Shown one piece after another: positions 37,477-49,712 of a stretch of 64,000 bases of DNA. The notes under the pieces are model-generated. The model searched no databases. It was not told where the DNA came from and was given only the letters and a program-made list of their open reading frames with translations. This DNA comes from Brevipalpus yothersi (lineage: Eukaryota > Arthropoda > Arachnida > Trombidiformes > Tenuipalpidae). The stretch is taken from positions 1 to 64,000 of the forward strand of contig QZCP01000723.1 of NCBI GenBank assembly GCA_003956705.1, given 5' to 3'. A program made the position numbers and the translations under genes. Position 1 is the stretch's first letter, and each line of letters opens with the position of its first letter.

Positions 37477-38658
37477 ATGAACTTAAGGAACCTTGTCACT
37501 GTTGTGCTAATTTGGTTTCAAGTGTCATCATTAGTACAGTGTCGAGATGAGGAATTGAAAAACAAAACAAAAGATAAAGAAGAGGTGACTAGAGATGTAT
37601 TGGATCAAAAAAGTAAACTTAAAGACAGAGATGAGATGATCAGAGAAACAACTGATCAACGATTTAAAACCAAGGAAAAAGAAGATGTGTCCAGAGATAC
37701 TTTGGATCAAAGAAATAAAGAAAAAGTAACAAATAAAGAAAGAGAAGATACAACAAGGGATCCAAGCCTTAGAGTTTCCACTCTTTCAACGAAAAAAGTG
37801 GAAAAATCAAATCAAAGTGGTCCACCGCAACCCTCGACAATACACAATGGTGACATTGCCGGAAGAGATGAATTTCCGTATATTGTTGCAATCAGTAATA
37901 TTACCAGGGAGACATTCTTCTATGGTGCTGGTGTAATTCTTAATCCAAGATGGATTTTGACCGCCAAGCATGTGGCTGCAAATGGCTATTTGGGAGATGG
38001 TATTGTAGTCACTCCAAAGTATGATAATAAACGGGCAAATTTGAAAGAAAAATTAAAATATTCAGTTACTGATTACTTTTGCCCTCAGCACAATATTTAT
38101 GCAGATATTGCTCTCTTGAAGCTGAAAAGAGACCTTCCATTGGATGATGAGAGAAGGAGATTTGACAAAATTCAACTAATTAAAGCAGATCAAAAATTAG
38201 ATATTGATGAAAATCTGACAGTAGCAGGTTGGGGCTGGGTAAACGTAACCGAGGACACCAAGGATCCCCGAAAACTATCTGGAACAGTAGCAAATGACCT
38301 TATGAAGACTGACATTCAAGTGAAACCAGATGACGATTGTGCTTGGTATAATTGGTTTTCTAGCCCGGAAAGATTTTGTACCTCTGGTGAGCTCAATGGT
38401 GCCTGTTATGGTGATTCGGGAGGTCCTGTTGTTGTTAGAGGTGATGGACAAATGAAAGATGTTCTGGTTGGAATTGTCGCAGCAGGTGGACGCAAGTGTT
38501 CGTATGTAGATTGATTGACACGTGGGATATCGATCTTTTTATTTGATGCTAATTTTATCTTCTGCAGTGATACGGCTCAGATGATGAATGTCACTTATTA
38601 TAGGCATTGGATTGATGATATCGTACACTATGAAAATTTTTCAGAACGTTGCAAATAA
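37477..38658 (+). CDS. Secreted trypsin-fold protease 1 with charged repeat arm
   Basis: Exons 37,477-38,501 and 38,568-38,658 with a 66-nt phase-2 intron; 371 codons. A signal peptide (about 1-22) is followed by an unusual highly charged arm, residues 32-95. It is made of three to four related units (KDKEEVTRDVLDQKSKL, KDRDEMIRETTDQRFKT, KEKEDVSRDTLDQ, KEREDTTRD). The S1 domain starts at IHNGDIAGRDEFPYI. The triad is complete: His165 (LTAKHV), Asp210 (YADIALLKL), Ser314 (CYGDSGGP). The usual C42 and C58 are Gly/Ala and Val; Cys202 (YFCP) and a C-terminal Cys (ERCK) are extra. Residue 189 is Gly, so trypsin specificity is not expected. The residue before the mature N-terminus is Thr, unlike ordinary zymogens. 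Likely active; substrate unknown. Confidence 0.9.
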
Positions 38659-39726
38659 ATTCAACTACGTAGCTTTATATGAAATGTCAAAATCAGCTGG
38701 GTATCAGTAAACTTTCTCATCACAAACTGATGGAAAGATGTGTATTGTAGGTTATCATCCTGAGCAACCAAAAATTGTCCAAATGATATTATTTGCATAT
38801 CTAATGAAATAGGAGCCTGGATTGACAATTCTCCTTCTTGATGATTGGAATACTTTTTCATGTCCTAATGGCATCGAAGTAGATTTTCAGCCTTAGAATT
38901 TTATAAACTCCCCGTCAGAATTGTAAACAATTCGATTGATTCATACTCTTCTGATATATCAGACTAAATACTTAGGAAATCGGCTTATCCTTGCAAAATC
39001 TGTTAAGTTCATTCCCTCACGAATACATAGTGAAGAATAAATTTCGAAAATTGTGACTAAGTTTTCAAACATTTGAAATCATTATCAGGCTCCTCTATGT
39101 GATCTTGAAAGCTATAGGCTTGTACAACAAATCAGGATCATAAATCTGATGCTTTTTTTGTGGATGAGATTTTGATAACAAGTCTTAGGCTAAGACTCGC
39201 CCATTCACTTTCAAAACAAAGCACGATATCAAACAAATTTCAATGAAATTGGAGAATTTCCCATTCAAGATAAAAGCAATAGAAAAAATAAGGGTCTATC
39301 TTGTTTATTGAGTAGTTTGAAAATTCTTATTCTTAATGGTACGCTTTTGATAGGATATTTTCTTGGAATGGATGAATAGGAGCTTGAATCCATTCAATTC
39401 TAATTGATCCAAAGATTCACGAGTAGGTCGCAATTAAAACAATTATCCGAGCCAATCACCACCAGATTGCATGATGATCAGAAAGAAGCAGGCAATTAGA
39501 ATCATGGGAATATATCCCAAAAGATACAAAAAATAAACAGTTTGAGAAACAATCTATCCGGAAAACATTCGATACTGGAAGTAAAGAAAATTTTGTCAAT
39601 TCAAATCTGAGAAGTAATTGAATATTCTCACGCCCTCAAGCAGTAGAGTGAGCTGAACAAAACAATATAACAAACCAGATTGAACTGTATTTTGTAACGA
39701 AAAATAGTACAAAAAAAGCAAAGTGA
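38659..39726. other. Intergenic between proteases 1 and 2
   Basis: Nothing recognised on either strand. Confidence 0.5.
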
Positions 39727-40799
39727 ATGGATTCAAGGAAATACATGTCTAGTAAATTAATTCTTGCTGTGTTTTGTCTTCATTTGTCATTGTCATCTCA
39801 CTCCCAAATCGAGCAGCAAGGAAAATCAAGTGAATCGATGAATTCAACGAAAGATATCCATTCTCAGGATTTCAAAAAAAATCCTCCACCAGGGAAGGAG
39901 ATTCAAAATGGGGAAAAAGCTAGAAAAGATGAATTCCGCTATATTGTGTCAATTGGATCCCCATCGAATCCAGTCTCCTTCTTGGCCGCTGGTGTGATAA
40001 TAGGTGCGAAATGGATTCTTACAGCGAAACATGTAGTTATGCATGGTTTGAGTTTCTCTGGTCTGATTGTGACTCCAAATTATGGGAATAACTTAAAATC
40101 GAACCTGGAGAATATCAAAAAATATAAAGTTAACCAATACTTTTGCCCTAATGGATCCCATAAATATAATGACATTGCAATCATGAAGCTGATGGACGAT
40201 ATTCCATTGAATCAGAAGCCATATAAATTTGAGAAAATCGAAATGATTCAAGAGAATTTTAGATTAGATCCAAAAAAAGATTTGATAGTCGCTGGCTGGG
40301 GATCTATCAATGTTTCTATAGACCAAGATGGAGTTCCACACGGACCTCTGGCTACTGATCTGATGAAAGTTAAGGTTCAATTGAAACCAGATCAAGACTG
40401 CCAAGAAGGTTATAAGGATCGTTTTCGTGCTCCTTCAAAGATGTGTACCTCGGGTTATCCAAAGGGCACTTGTAATGGTGATTCGGGAGGTCCTGTGGTC
40501 ATTCAGAATGAAGGAAAAGATGTTTTGGTAGGAACTGTCTCCGGAGGCCACATTCTTTGCAAGTGAGTACAAATGAGAGTTCGTGTTCAAAAAAATGGGA
40601 ATATTGATAAATTGATAACATATAAATTTTTCGCAAACGTTTCATCTCCTTCGTCTACAGGAGCTTAGCTTTCCAAAATAATGTCTCTTATTGGAGACAT
40701 TGGATTGATGACGTGATGAAGCATGAAAATCCTTCAGATATTTGCGCTCCTGATTATTCTTTCACAATGGAAAATCTTTTCAATAGAAAAGTAGAATAA
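39727..40799 (+). CDS. Secreted trypsin-fold protease 2
   Basis: Exons 39,727-40,562 and 40,661-40,799 with a 98-nt phase-2 intron in the same place as in its paralogues; 324 codons. Signal peptide about residues 1-26, a short Ser/Lys-rich propeptide, then the domain from IQNGEKARKDEFRYI. The triad is His102 (LTAKHV), Asp149 (YNDIAIMKL) and Ser253 (CNGDSGGP). The canonical C42-C58 pair is absent; the extra pair is Cys140 (QYFCP) and a C-terminal Cys (SDICAPD). Residue 189 is Gly. The residue before the presumed mature end is Glu. The tail runs about 20 residues past the C-terminal Cys. Probably catalytic with non-trypsin preference. Confidence 0.9.
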
Positions 40800-41787
40800 C
40801 ACTGTGATACAACTCAGTACATTTGAAATTCAGATCAGTAGTAAAGGGAGGGATATTTAATCTCATACCTCATTTAGGCAGGTATTTCTTCAAATTATAA
40901 GTTCAAACCAAACTACAGACCATATGATGAGAGGGACTTCGGGCATCAAAAAGATATGCTGCAAAATGAAAAGAAAGGATTTGAAAGAGAAAGATTCGAA
41001 TTAAATTTTTTTTAAAGATCTTGTTATTTTCTCATAAGTTAGAATGCTACAAGCAATCTGAAAAGCTTAAAAACATATGGAATTGAGCAGATTTTCTGGC
41101 AAATTTTTCATGAGATTTATTTTTGGATGAAGAATATTGAATAAACGTGTACGGATGGGAGTAAACTCCACAGGAGGATCAAAGAGAGTAATCAATTTGA
41201 GGAAAATGTGAGCCTTTGAGGATCTTCTAGGAGATATTTTTCATATTTCACACTCACACCGAGTTTCTTACCATATTGAGAGTTGAGGTCTAGTAAGATT
41301 GGCAAGAGTGGTAAGAGCAACAAAAGACTCAATGATCAAATAGCCAAATTACATTTAATGAGAAAATATATTGGACAGCCTCAAAAGCACCGGTTAAGTT
41401 GTCAAAGATACTCAATTCTTCAATATTGAAAAGTGAGCGAGAGTCAGATGCAGGACAATCTGTGATCGGGTACTCATTCTCATGATTGATATTATTTGAA
41501 GAGAAGAGTTTGTTGAAGAATCATCCAACACAAGGTTATGAAAATGGATCAAATGAATTATCAATTTTTTCATGTAATTTTCATGTCTTAAAGCTGCTGA
41601 CCTTTCTCATCCAGTTCTATATGCCAATTGCACACCTTTTGCCAATAGATTAGCTTGTTTCCTGGCACAATTTTGGTCTAGTTTTTTTCATTTCTACATC
41701 AAGATTGAGATTTTCATAGTATAACTCGACACACATCGCTATCAACATGATACAAGGAATAAAATAGCCTAACCGATTATCCTCGAT
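40800..41787. other. Intergenic, nothing recognised
   Basis: No exon was recognised before the serpin relic. Confidence 0.5.
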
Positions 41788-42475
41788 TTAGAATTTATTG
41801 ATAATCCCAGCAAATAATGTGATAGAATTTGAATGACCTCGAATCAAAAAAATGAACGTTGCTGACAACCAGACGATAGTGACGTCTTTGAGAGGAATCG
41901 AAGAATGAGAATTTGAAAAAGTGTGAATGGACGAGGAGGCTCCGAGAACCCCGCAGTTTGAATTTCGAACACTGTTTTTTGGATGAATTTGGTGAGTTTA
42001 AGTTTCTTTCAGATATTCTTGAGAAGTTAGCTACATCAGAGTAAGAAAGTTTTGAAAAAATCTAGCTTTTGAGGCTTCAACGTGTTAAATAGTGAGAATA
42101 GTTTATTTCCATCGAATATTTCGAGAAAACTCTTCACAATTTGGTGCGATTTAGGTTGGAAAGTTAACAGAGTCATCCACTCTTTGGAGGGTAGTTCTGT
42201 AACCTGTAATGGATGGAGAGACTTATTAGAGTCAATTTTTCGGGCCAACCTCCGATAAAATTCTCACTTGAACAAGAACTCGATCATCTGACCCGGGAAC
42301 GAGCACAATAGTAGATCCCATATTCATCGGATTGCCTTGTATTTTGTATGCAGATAACAGAGGAACATTCTTCGTCGTTTCATCAGCATTATAGAATTCA
42401 ATTGTTTGAGTATCGCTTCTGAAATTACTATTCCAAATTCCTTAGAAATGCAATGAATTCAGTATCATCATAGTT
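41788..42475 (-). pseudogene. Decayed serpin
   Basis: Homologous along its length to the serpin copies at 34-36 kb. The 3' end (CCCAGCAAATAATGTGAT on the plus strand) and the reversed LIRDRSNSIT-coding block are preserved. A frame at 42,036-42,248 (LTFQPKSHQIVKSFLEIFDG) follows the second serpin exon, and the GAATTCAGTATCATCATAG block of the first exon is at 42,457-42,475. Stop codons and frame changes interrupt it, and the ADFSGISEKK region is out of frame. The upstream part is not recognisable beyond 42,475. It lies on the minus strand next to protease 3. Confidence 0.75.
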
Positions 42476-42827
42476 TTTTGGATTCTTAAAACTAAACATA
42501 GCTCACAGTACTAAATTTATTTGATTGTTAGTGATTGAATCAAGGATAATTATCAGAGAGAATTTTTGTTCATGATCCAGAAAATGATTCTCTAGCTCTT
42601 TCAGAGCGCTCTAAGGTATCAGTTACATCTGAATTAGTTTTCTCAAATTTCATCATCAAATCAAATCACTGTTTTGTGTCAAATAATCATTCTAGTTCAC
42701 CAAATCATGATCAAAATATTTGGCTTTTGAAGTTTGAGCAAGTTTCTCAGTTCTGATGAGATATACTCTATCAATAGCTGGGAAACAATTTATCACGCAT
42801 CACATTAGGGCTTATATTTAAACGCAT

Positions 42828-42830
<3 letters not shown>

Positions 42831-42877
<47 letters not shown>
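42831..42877. repeat. (GA)n microsatellite
   Basis: About 23 GA units ending at the stop codon of protease 3. It is the only long GA tract outside the first 21 kb. Confidence 0.96.
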
Positions 42878-42880
<3 letters not shown>

Positions 42881-43965
42881 TAGACCAGCACTCTTTGCCT
42901 CATCAATCATGACAGAATTATAACTACGAGTCACTGATCCCAGCATTCTTTGACTTTTGCTTTGATTTTTCTTATTCAATAAGGTATATTTCTTGCAATG
43001 ATCTGTGATATTTCCATGGTCTATCATATCATCAATCCATTGTCTCCAATAGGACACATTGGCGTTGAAATTTGGTTGACTATAAATCAAAAACTTTTAG
43101 TATAATATTCCCAGTTTTTTTTTCAAGAAAATAAATCCTCAAGCACTCACTTGCAAAACGGCCAGCCACCATTTATGAGTCCTACTAGCAGATCTCCATT
43201 TTTTCCTTCTTTTTTCAACACAATAGGACCTCCAGCATCGTACCAGCAAGTGCCTCTAATTTGGCCATTGGTACAAAAAAAATCAGGACTTTTGAATTTA
43301 GTGTAAATGGTACAATTATCATCTGGCAACAATTCAATATCAGCTTTCATCAAAGTGGAAGGCTTCTCTCCTGGTGGTGGAGAGGGAAAGGTTACTTGGG
43401 ACACATTAATGTATCCCCAGCCAGCCACTGTGAAGATTTTTTTTGGATCCAATTTACGGTTTGATTCAATCATTTCGATGCTTCTAAATCTGTACGGGTC
43501 CTGATTCAATGGAATTGGGTTTCTCAGTTTCATGAGAGTAATGTCTCCGCCTGTAATATTCGGGCAAAGATATTCGCTCACTATATATTTTATTCCGTCT
43601 CTAAGCGCCGATATGGAGTTGTCATAATTTGGGACCACATAATGTAGACCAGTTGTCCAAGCACGTCTCACCACATGCTCTGCCGTGAGAATCCAATTTG
43701 GGGTTAAAATTACACCAGCACCGATACTAAGTGATGGATCATCAGCGTGACTGATGGACACAATATAAGGGAACTCTTCTTTATCAGCCTCTTTCCCATT
43801 AATAATTTTTGATCCTGATGGTGGATATTTTCTTGAATGCTGGATAGAGGGTTTTCCAGTTGAGCTCATTGATTTCCTTAGTTTCTCTTGACCCTTCGTC
43901 CCAGAGTGAGAGGAAGGGGGAAGATTGAGGCAAAACACTATAAGAATTAGACTTCTGAGATCCAT
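42878..43965 (-). CDS. Catalytically dead trypsin-fold protease homologue 3
   Basis: Exons 43,151-43,965 and 42,878-43,079 with a 71-nt phase-2 intron; 338 codons. Signal peptide about 1-21, short propeptide, then IINGKEADKEEFPYI with Lys before the mature end. His97 (LTAEHV) and Asp141 (GGDITLMKL) remain. The nucleophile site reads CWYDAGGP, so Ser195 is Ala244 and the oxyanion-hole Gly193 is Tyr242. It should therefore be inactive as a protease. The frame is fully open, splice sites are intact and the paralogue cysteine pattern is kept, so it appears selected as a protein rather than decaying. The C-terminus extends about 35 residues beyond the paralogues (ending EAKSAGL). The gene is inverted relative to its neighbours. 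Similar inactive group-3-like proteases are known in scabies mites. Confidence 0.9.
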
Positions 43966-45512
43966 TTGGATTTTTTTGCTTTTTGTTCAAAATTCTCGGT
44001 ACATAGTTTGAGCTACAACTGAGTCTCTTTGATTTTTTTTACTTGGCTGATTCTGTCTTCGAGAAAGATGAGAATATTCTGTTAGTCCTTGAAACTTGAA
44101 CTTGCAGATCTATTCCAATATCATATATCAAATTTCTTCCATTCGAGAATAAATTGGTATAATCACTGGAACGTTCGCTTCCATCTAGAGGAATAGTTTC
44201 AAAAATAGTAAAAATAATGATTCAAAGATCAACGTATCAACATGGCAGGGAAAAAAATCTTCAACTTCCAGATTATCAAGATTAAACAAGATAAATGCTA
44301 TTGCTCATCTCTTGTTTGGCGTTGAGAGCCTCCCAATAGCAATGAGTAAGCAATTCCGATATTCAATGATGAGAAGAGAACATTCCCAAGAGGGTTTTTT
44401 TTCTATTGATCTCTCAAAAACCTCCACATAAACCGATCGATTGCTAGCTAGAGGAGATCCCGAATCTGCAATAGCTCATTACATTGATTGTGAAAAACTG
44501 GATTGAAGGAGCATTCTGAATACTCAAAAATTGCACAGCTTAACCACAGTCCACAGCATCCATTTTTTTTGAGCGTTATATACTCGATATGGATTCATGG
44601 AATCACCAATTCTATCTTGAATGAGCATAATGGTTTGTATTACGTAGTACATATTTTTCAAGAGGAAAGTTCACAATGCTAGCCATAGATGAACATCGAT
44701 TTTTTGGTACAATCTATCGGACAGCACGAATCATGTTCAATTGCATTTAGAATAGAGCTATCTGATAGAGTTTCACAGTTTCACGAAAATCATTCAAACT
44801 AGATAAATTTCATCGATAGGTAAACTGTAATTTTGAAGATTATATGAAGATTTTAGTAAGAATTTGAGAATTTTGGAATACATCAAAAGAAATTAGAATC
44901 AATGATGTGCATATCAATGGCTTTTAATCCTATCCCATGCAATCAGATGATGCGTTTGGGATTTGACGCAGTGGAACATGATATAAATATGTATTAGGTT
45001 ATTCTAGATATCAATAAGTAGACCAATGGAGATTGTTAGTCCATCCCCAATTCATCTTCTTTGAGTTCATGGAGCCATATCGAATCTATGGAAATGATGC
45101 CAATATTACTGAAATAGACCCTAATCTCTGAGATATTCGGATATCCTTCTATTTCACTCACAAATTTGTTTTCTCAGTTGATAAAAACACTATCAGTCCT
45201 ACAAATCGATTGTCAATCAAGTGACAGAGAATCGTAACTTTCATTAGTCGAGTTAACTGAGCTTTAAAAGGGTAAAGTACATGTACATGTATATGAATAT
45301 CTTTTCTGTAGAAAAGTGATTCGAATAATAATCAATTCTGGTCATCAAATTTCAATACAATTTTAATGCTCATTGCAGTGAGATTACTCAGTGAAACAGA
45401 TTGGAAGCCTAGAAAAAATTTATGAAATAAGAAATCAGAGAGAGAGAGAGAGAGAGAGTTAAAGAATAATATCTGTGTGAGAGATATCAAAAATTCTTGG
45501 TGGACAACAATA
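43966..45512. other. Intergenic between divergent proteases 3 and 4
   Basis: About 1.5 kb shared upstream region of two paralogues transcribed apart. No exon recognised. A short GA run is at about 45,441-45,459. Confidence 0.5.
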
Positions 45513-46507
45513 ATGGTTTCAAAAAAAGTTGCAATAATAGTTTTTGGGATCAGTTTGCTCTCATTTTTGCTCAATCAAGTTGGAGGAGAAAAAAGTGGAT
45601 CCTCAAATACGAAAAAGACAATATCAGATAGATCCAAACCAAAACCTTCAAGCGTAATTGATGGGGAGAAAGCTGGAAAGGAAGAATTTCCATATATCGT
45701 GGCAATTACTGACACATCAATTCAAAACTTTTCATACGGTGCTGGGGTTATTATTGGATCCCAATGGATCTTAACAGCGCACCATGTCTATGAGCAAGGT
45801 GCCAAATATAAAAGTCCACTTCTAATTATTCCAAAGTATGACAATCAGCGCTCAATGCTGATGATGAACAAGAAAAAGTATCAAGCTGCAGAGTATTTTT
45901 GTCCAAAAGATGTAGATTTTAAAAAAGGAGATATTATTCTCATCAAGCTCAAAGAGCCGATTCCACTCAATCAGGAGCCATATAAATTTCAGAAAATACA
46001 AATGATTGAAGCAGATCGTCAATTAGATCATGATAAGCCTGTAACAGTAGCTGGTTGGGGTGCGATTAATATGACAAAACTGATATGGCCTATTGGAATT
46101 CCAACAATAGGTGAAGATCTTATGAAGGCTGATCTCAAACTAAGATTAGATTGGGATTGTTATCAGAATTTTTTGATGTTCTATTCTGCTCCTGGCAAAT
46201 TTTGTACTGATGGTCAGCATAAGGATGCATGTAAAGGTGATTCAGGAGGTCCCGTTGTCTTACGGAATGGAAACAAATCTAAAGATATTCTTGTTGGTAT
46301 TGTCTCAGCAGGCTCGCCTCTGTGTGAGTGAGTAGACTTTAATTTTAATATCATTGAGAAAATGATACTATCACCTTTTGAAAATTTTTCTTTTACTTAA
46401 GCAACATGAGTTTCCACGTCAACGTCACTCATTGGAGACGCTGGATTGATGATGTGATGAAGAATCCAGACCCTTCTCATCATTGCAAAGAAATCGATAC
46501 GTTATGA
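45513..46507 (+). CDS. Secreted trypsin-fold protease 4
   Basis: Exons 45,513-46,327 and 46,402-46,507, 74-nt phase-2 intron; 306 codons. Signal peptide about residues 1-24. Domain begins at VIDGEKAGKEEFPYI with Ser before the presumed mature end. The triad is His91 (LTAHHV), Asp140 (KKGDIILIKL) and Ser244 (CKGDSGGP). Residue 189 is Asp, so this is the one copy in the cluster expected to cut after Lys or Arg. C42 and C58 are absent; Cys130 (EYFCP) and the C-terminal Cys (HHCKE) form the alternative pair. An upstream in-frame GTG is not needed, as the ATG gives a good leader. Confidence 0.9.
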
Positions 46508-47742
46508 TGATATCATAGCAATCTTCCCCATCTACATCGACATGATCTCGATTCGATTTGATGAATCCCTGATTATGCGAGATGATGGGAATTTCAGATG
46601 TAGTGGACCGAAATTCGTGCTCCTCGGAGGAGACGCAAATAATTGAGTTTTTGGTCTAAAAAATATCTTATATGCCAATTCAGAATGCTGCGTATGATTC
46701 TAAGAATAAATGTTCATCAGAGGAAGCTATAAGTGTACCAATATAATACTTGATCTCGCAGGGGTCCTTCAGTCTGATGAATTGTTCGGTTGATACAATT
46801 TTGAGCTCATGAATACATTGCTGCCACAGCGGTTCCCGAGAGCCTTAAACAACTAATGATTATGAGTATCAGTTGAAATGACGAGTTGGCACAAAAAATT
46901 GAAAAATTTTCTCAGAAGATGGAAGTAGATCAAGTCAAAATTTAATCAAGTTTTTTCAACATTTGTACTGAATTCCCTACTAACATCTATTTGATTAGCT
47001 ACCAAGAGCTCGAACAAGCGAATAGTTTGAGAATTGAGAAACAATGAGGGAAGAAGGGATCGAAAGTGACAATACAATTTTTTCAGAACCATCTCGATAA
47101 ATGGTAGACTTCAAGATGAAAAATGGTCATGTCCCTCAGTTGAAAATTGGTTCAGTGCTAACTTGGCTTAAATTACCAGAAAATTACGCAAGGAACAAAG
47201 ACGAATCCAGAGGGCAATCAAAGGAGTAGGGTATGTAAATCAAAAGCAAGTGATAAAACTTAGACTGCATTAGAATTGGATGAGATCATGGAGACTTCAG
47301 ATCATTTTTACTATTGGAAATATGATCTGTGGAAAACCCTGTGAAATTCATTCCAAAAAAGTATCTATACACCTTTTTGTGTCCATTTCATTTGGGCTAT
47401 ACGGACAAATCTTTGTTCATCCAGATTCATGAGGATCTATGCATCTGTTTATGGATAAAATTTGTATTTTCCTAAATCTTTTTCAATTATCAAAAAGTAT
47501 CGTGATTCATGATACATGGTGAATGAATGTAAACCGCATAAAATAACTCGTATAGTACTTTGGTGCGAATCTAGGATTCATATCCTTCCCGTGTCATCAA
47601 TATTGGTCTATCAAGTTGATTCGATTGGAAAGATTGTTATGGATTGTCACAATGGTGCTTTTATCTGCTTCCAACCTTTAGGAATGGAAAATTCTGGATA
47701 CCTTATACTCCCTTTGAAATACTCTTATAACAACGCCAAATG
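46508..47742. other. Intergenic, nothing recognised
   Basis: No exon or repeat recognised. Confidence 0.5.
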
Positions 47743-48862
47743 TCAGCACTCATTATCCTTCCGAGAAATTTGAACATTTCCACCAGAGATGCTTATGGAA
47801 CTATGACCACCTGAGCCCATATCGATCTTTGTCTTTTTGCAACCCTTGTGAGCAGAACTCGCTTCAATGGCAACAGGACCTCTAATTCTACCTCTGGTCG
47901 TAGATGTTACAGTAGTCCCTGACTCAGAGGTTATTTCATTTGAATGAGAGGAGGATTGATCATGTCCACTAGTAGATGGATTATTCTGGTATCCAGGATT
48001 CCCTGAGCCCCCTTGATCCCATGAATCTCCTTGATTCCACTGCCCATCGGTCCCTCCTCCTGAGGGACCTTGTGGTCCTTGTGGTCCTTGTTGACCTTGC
48101 GAGCCTTGTGGACCTTGTGAACCTTGTGTACCTTGTGGGCCTTGGGGACCTGGCTGACCTGGCTGACCGGGTTGACCTTGTGGAGCCCCTTGCATCATTC
48201 CCGAGGAAGCACTAGAGTAGAAAACACGAGAGAAAATACATGAATTATGAAATATGATTTTAAATTGATCAGAATTATTATCAGTTGATGCAGAGATGAG
48301 CATGACCATGATCAATTCTTTGAACACAATTCCACATTCAATTTAACTGAGAAGAGTGAGTCTGAATTAAGTACTTAAATATCAATAAAATTGAGCTTTT
48401 TTGCCTTTATCTGAAGATGACAAATGAACCTATTGACTCTGCTATATTAATACTGGGAACTAAACTTTGACATAGAATCATGACGACCTACAACATGCTC
48501 TCAATTTTGCTTCAAGTTAAGCTATTTGACCATTTGCTCTTAATTCTGATCAATGGAAACATTGACCTCGTATCAATCCTGTGTGTGCAAATATCATTGA
48601 AACTTTCTTTTAATAAGAAATCCGGCTAGAAAGCACAGTATTTTGCCCGTATCAAGACATGGAAAAAATACTCCATGGAAACTCACCTAATTCCTCCTAT
48701 ACTGGGATTATTCTGCCCAGATTGACTAGGGTAACCTCCAATGGGTCCAGATGGACCATTTGGGGGACGAGCATGGTGATTTTGGGCTTTTATAAATGTC
48801 CTCGTTGAAGGGAAAACAGCAGAGGGGACAATTAAAAATAATATATGAACAGGAAGACACAT
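47743..48862 (-). CDS. Secreted collagen-like Gly/Gln-rich protein with C-terminal Cys module
   Basis: Exon 1 is 48,687-48,862 and exon 2 is 47,743-48,211, with a 475-nt intron (GTGAGT..CTCTAG); 214 codons. A signal peptide (about 1-24) precedes a Pro/Gly/Asn-rich segment, then about 14 Gly-X-Y triplets rich in Pro and Gln (GQPGQPGQPGPQGPQG). A Gly/Asn/Ser-rich linker (about 115-150) and a Ser/Thr stretch follow, then a 43-residue end containing GCKKTKIDMGSGG and finishing RKDNEC. The end is shared with the neighbouring gene at 49,713-50,312. No known domain recognised. Candidates are cuticle, adhesive or silk-like proteins; function unknown. Confidence 0.75.
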
Positions 48863-49712
48863 AGTTCATATGATGATTGAAGATTTCATCCTCTAAATAT
48901 CTAAAATTCTATCATGCACTAGACCATTGATTCTCCATGATCGCTAGTTTGATAATCTAGTGTTACTACCATGACTATGAAAGGTTTTCAAATGCTATAG
49001 AATAGGATTGATTTCAAGTCTCAAGTTGATCGCGTTAACAGCTTGGCTACAAGAGCTGAGAGAGCCTTCTATGAATAGCTCAGTATTCTTATCTCAAGCC
49101 TTATTGTTCATTGTTTTCCATCCCAATCTCATTACTTAAAAATCTCAGTCTAGCCTTAGTCTAGCCTGCAGAATATGAATGAAGAATTTGACCTGATATC
49201 AATCCACCGAAGTGCACAAAGTATTGTAACTGTGAACAAAGTTCGTCGGAATAGAGTTAATATGCCTCAAAAACTCCGATTTTGTGACGAAAATAAACTA
49301 AACTACATGTATTCAGGGGTATTCTTGTCTGATAATGTGAGAAGTTTCTTTTTTTCTTATGAAAATTTACCGTGTGAAGAATTATCTAGCAATACCAAAC
49401 TTTTTTCATCCAAATAAAGCCTCTCAAGGCCAATGTCAGTGACAATTCGTTTTACATTTGATTGAATTGAGCAAGAGCCGAGAATCGATCTAACTGTGAA
49501 AATTTTTGAATCAAATCATTGACTCCTTTTTCTTCGTTGCAACTTTCAAAAAGTAGAATCAACACATCGCTTTCACCCTTGGAGTATATTTCCTTCATTA
49601 ATCAAAGAGTAAAAGTTCCACGACCCAGATTGAGTAGCAAAAAAAAATTATAACTGAGAGCTTGATAAAAGAGCTTCTATTTGGGGCAAAATACAATATA
49701 TACGCAATGATT
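48863..49712. other. Intergenic between the two Gly-rich genes
   Basis: An 80-codon plus-strand frame (49,175-49,417) shows no domain and is not called. Nothing else recognised. Confidence 0.5.

Noticed and set aside
49175..49417. 80-codon plus-strand frame between the Gly-rich genes
   Set aside because: No similarity to the neighbouring families and no signal peptide.
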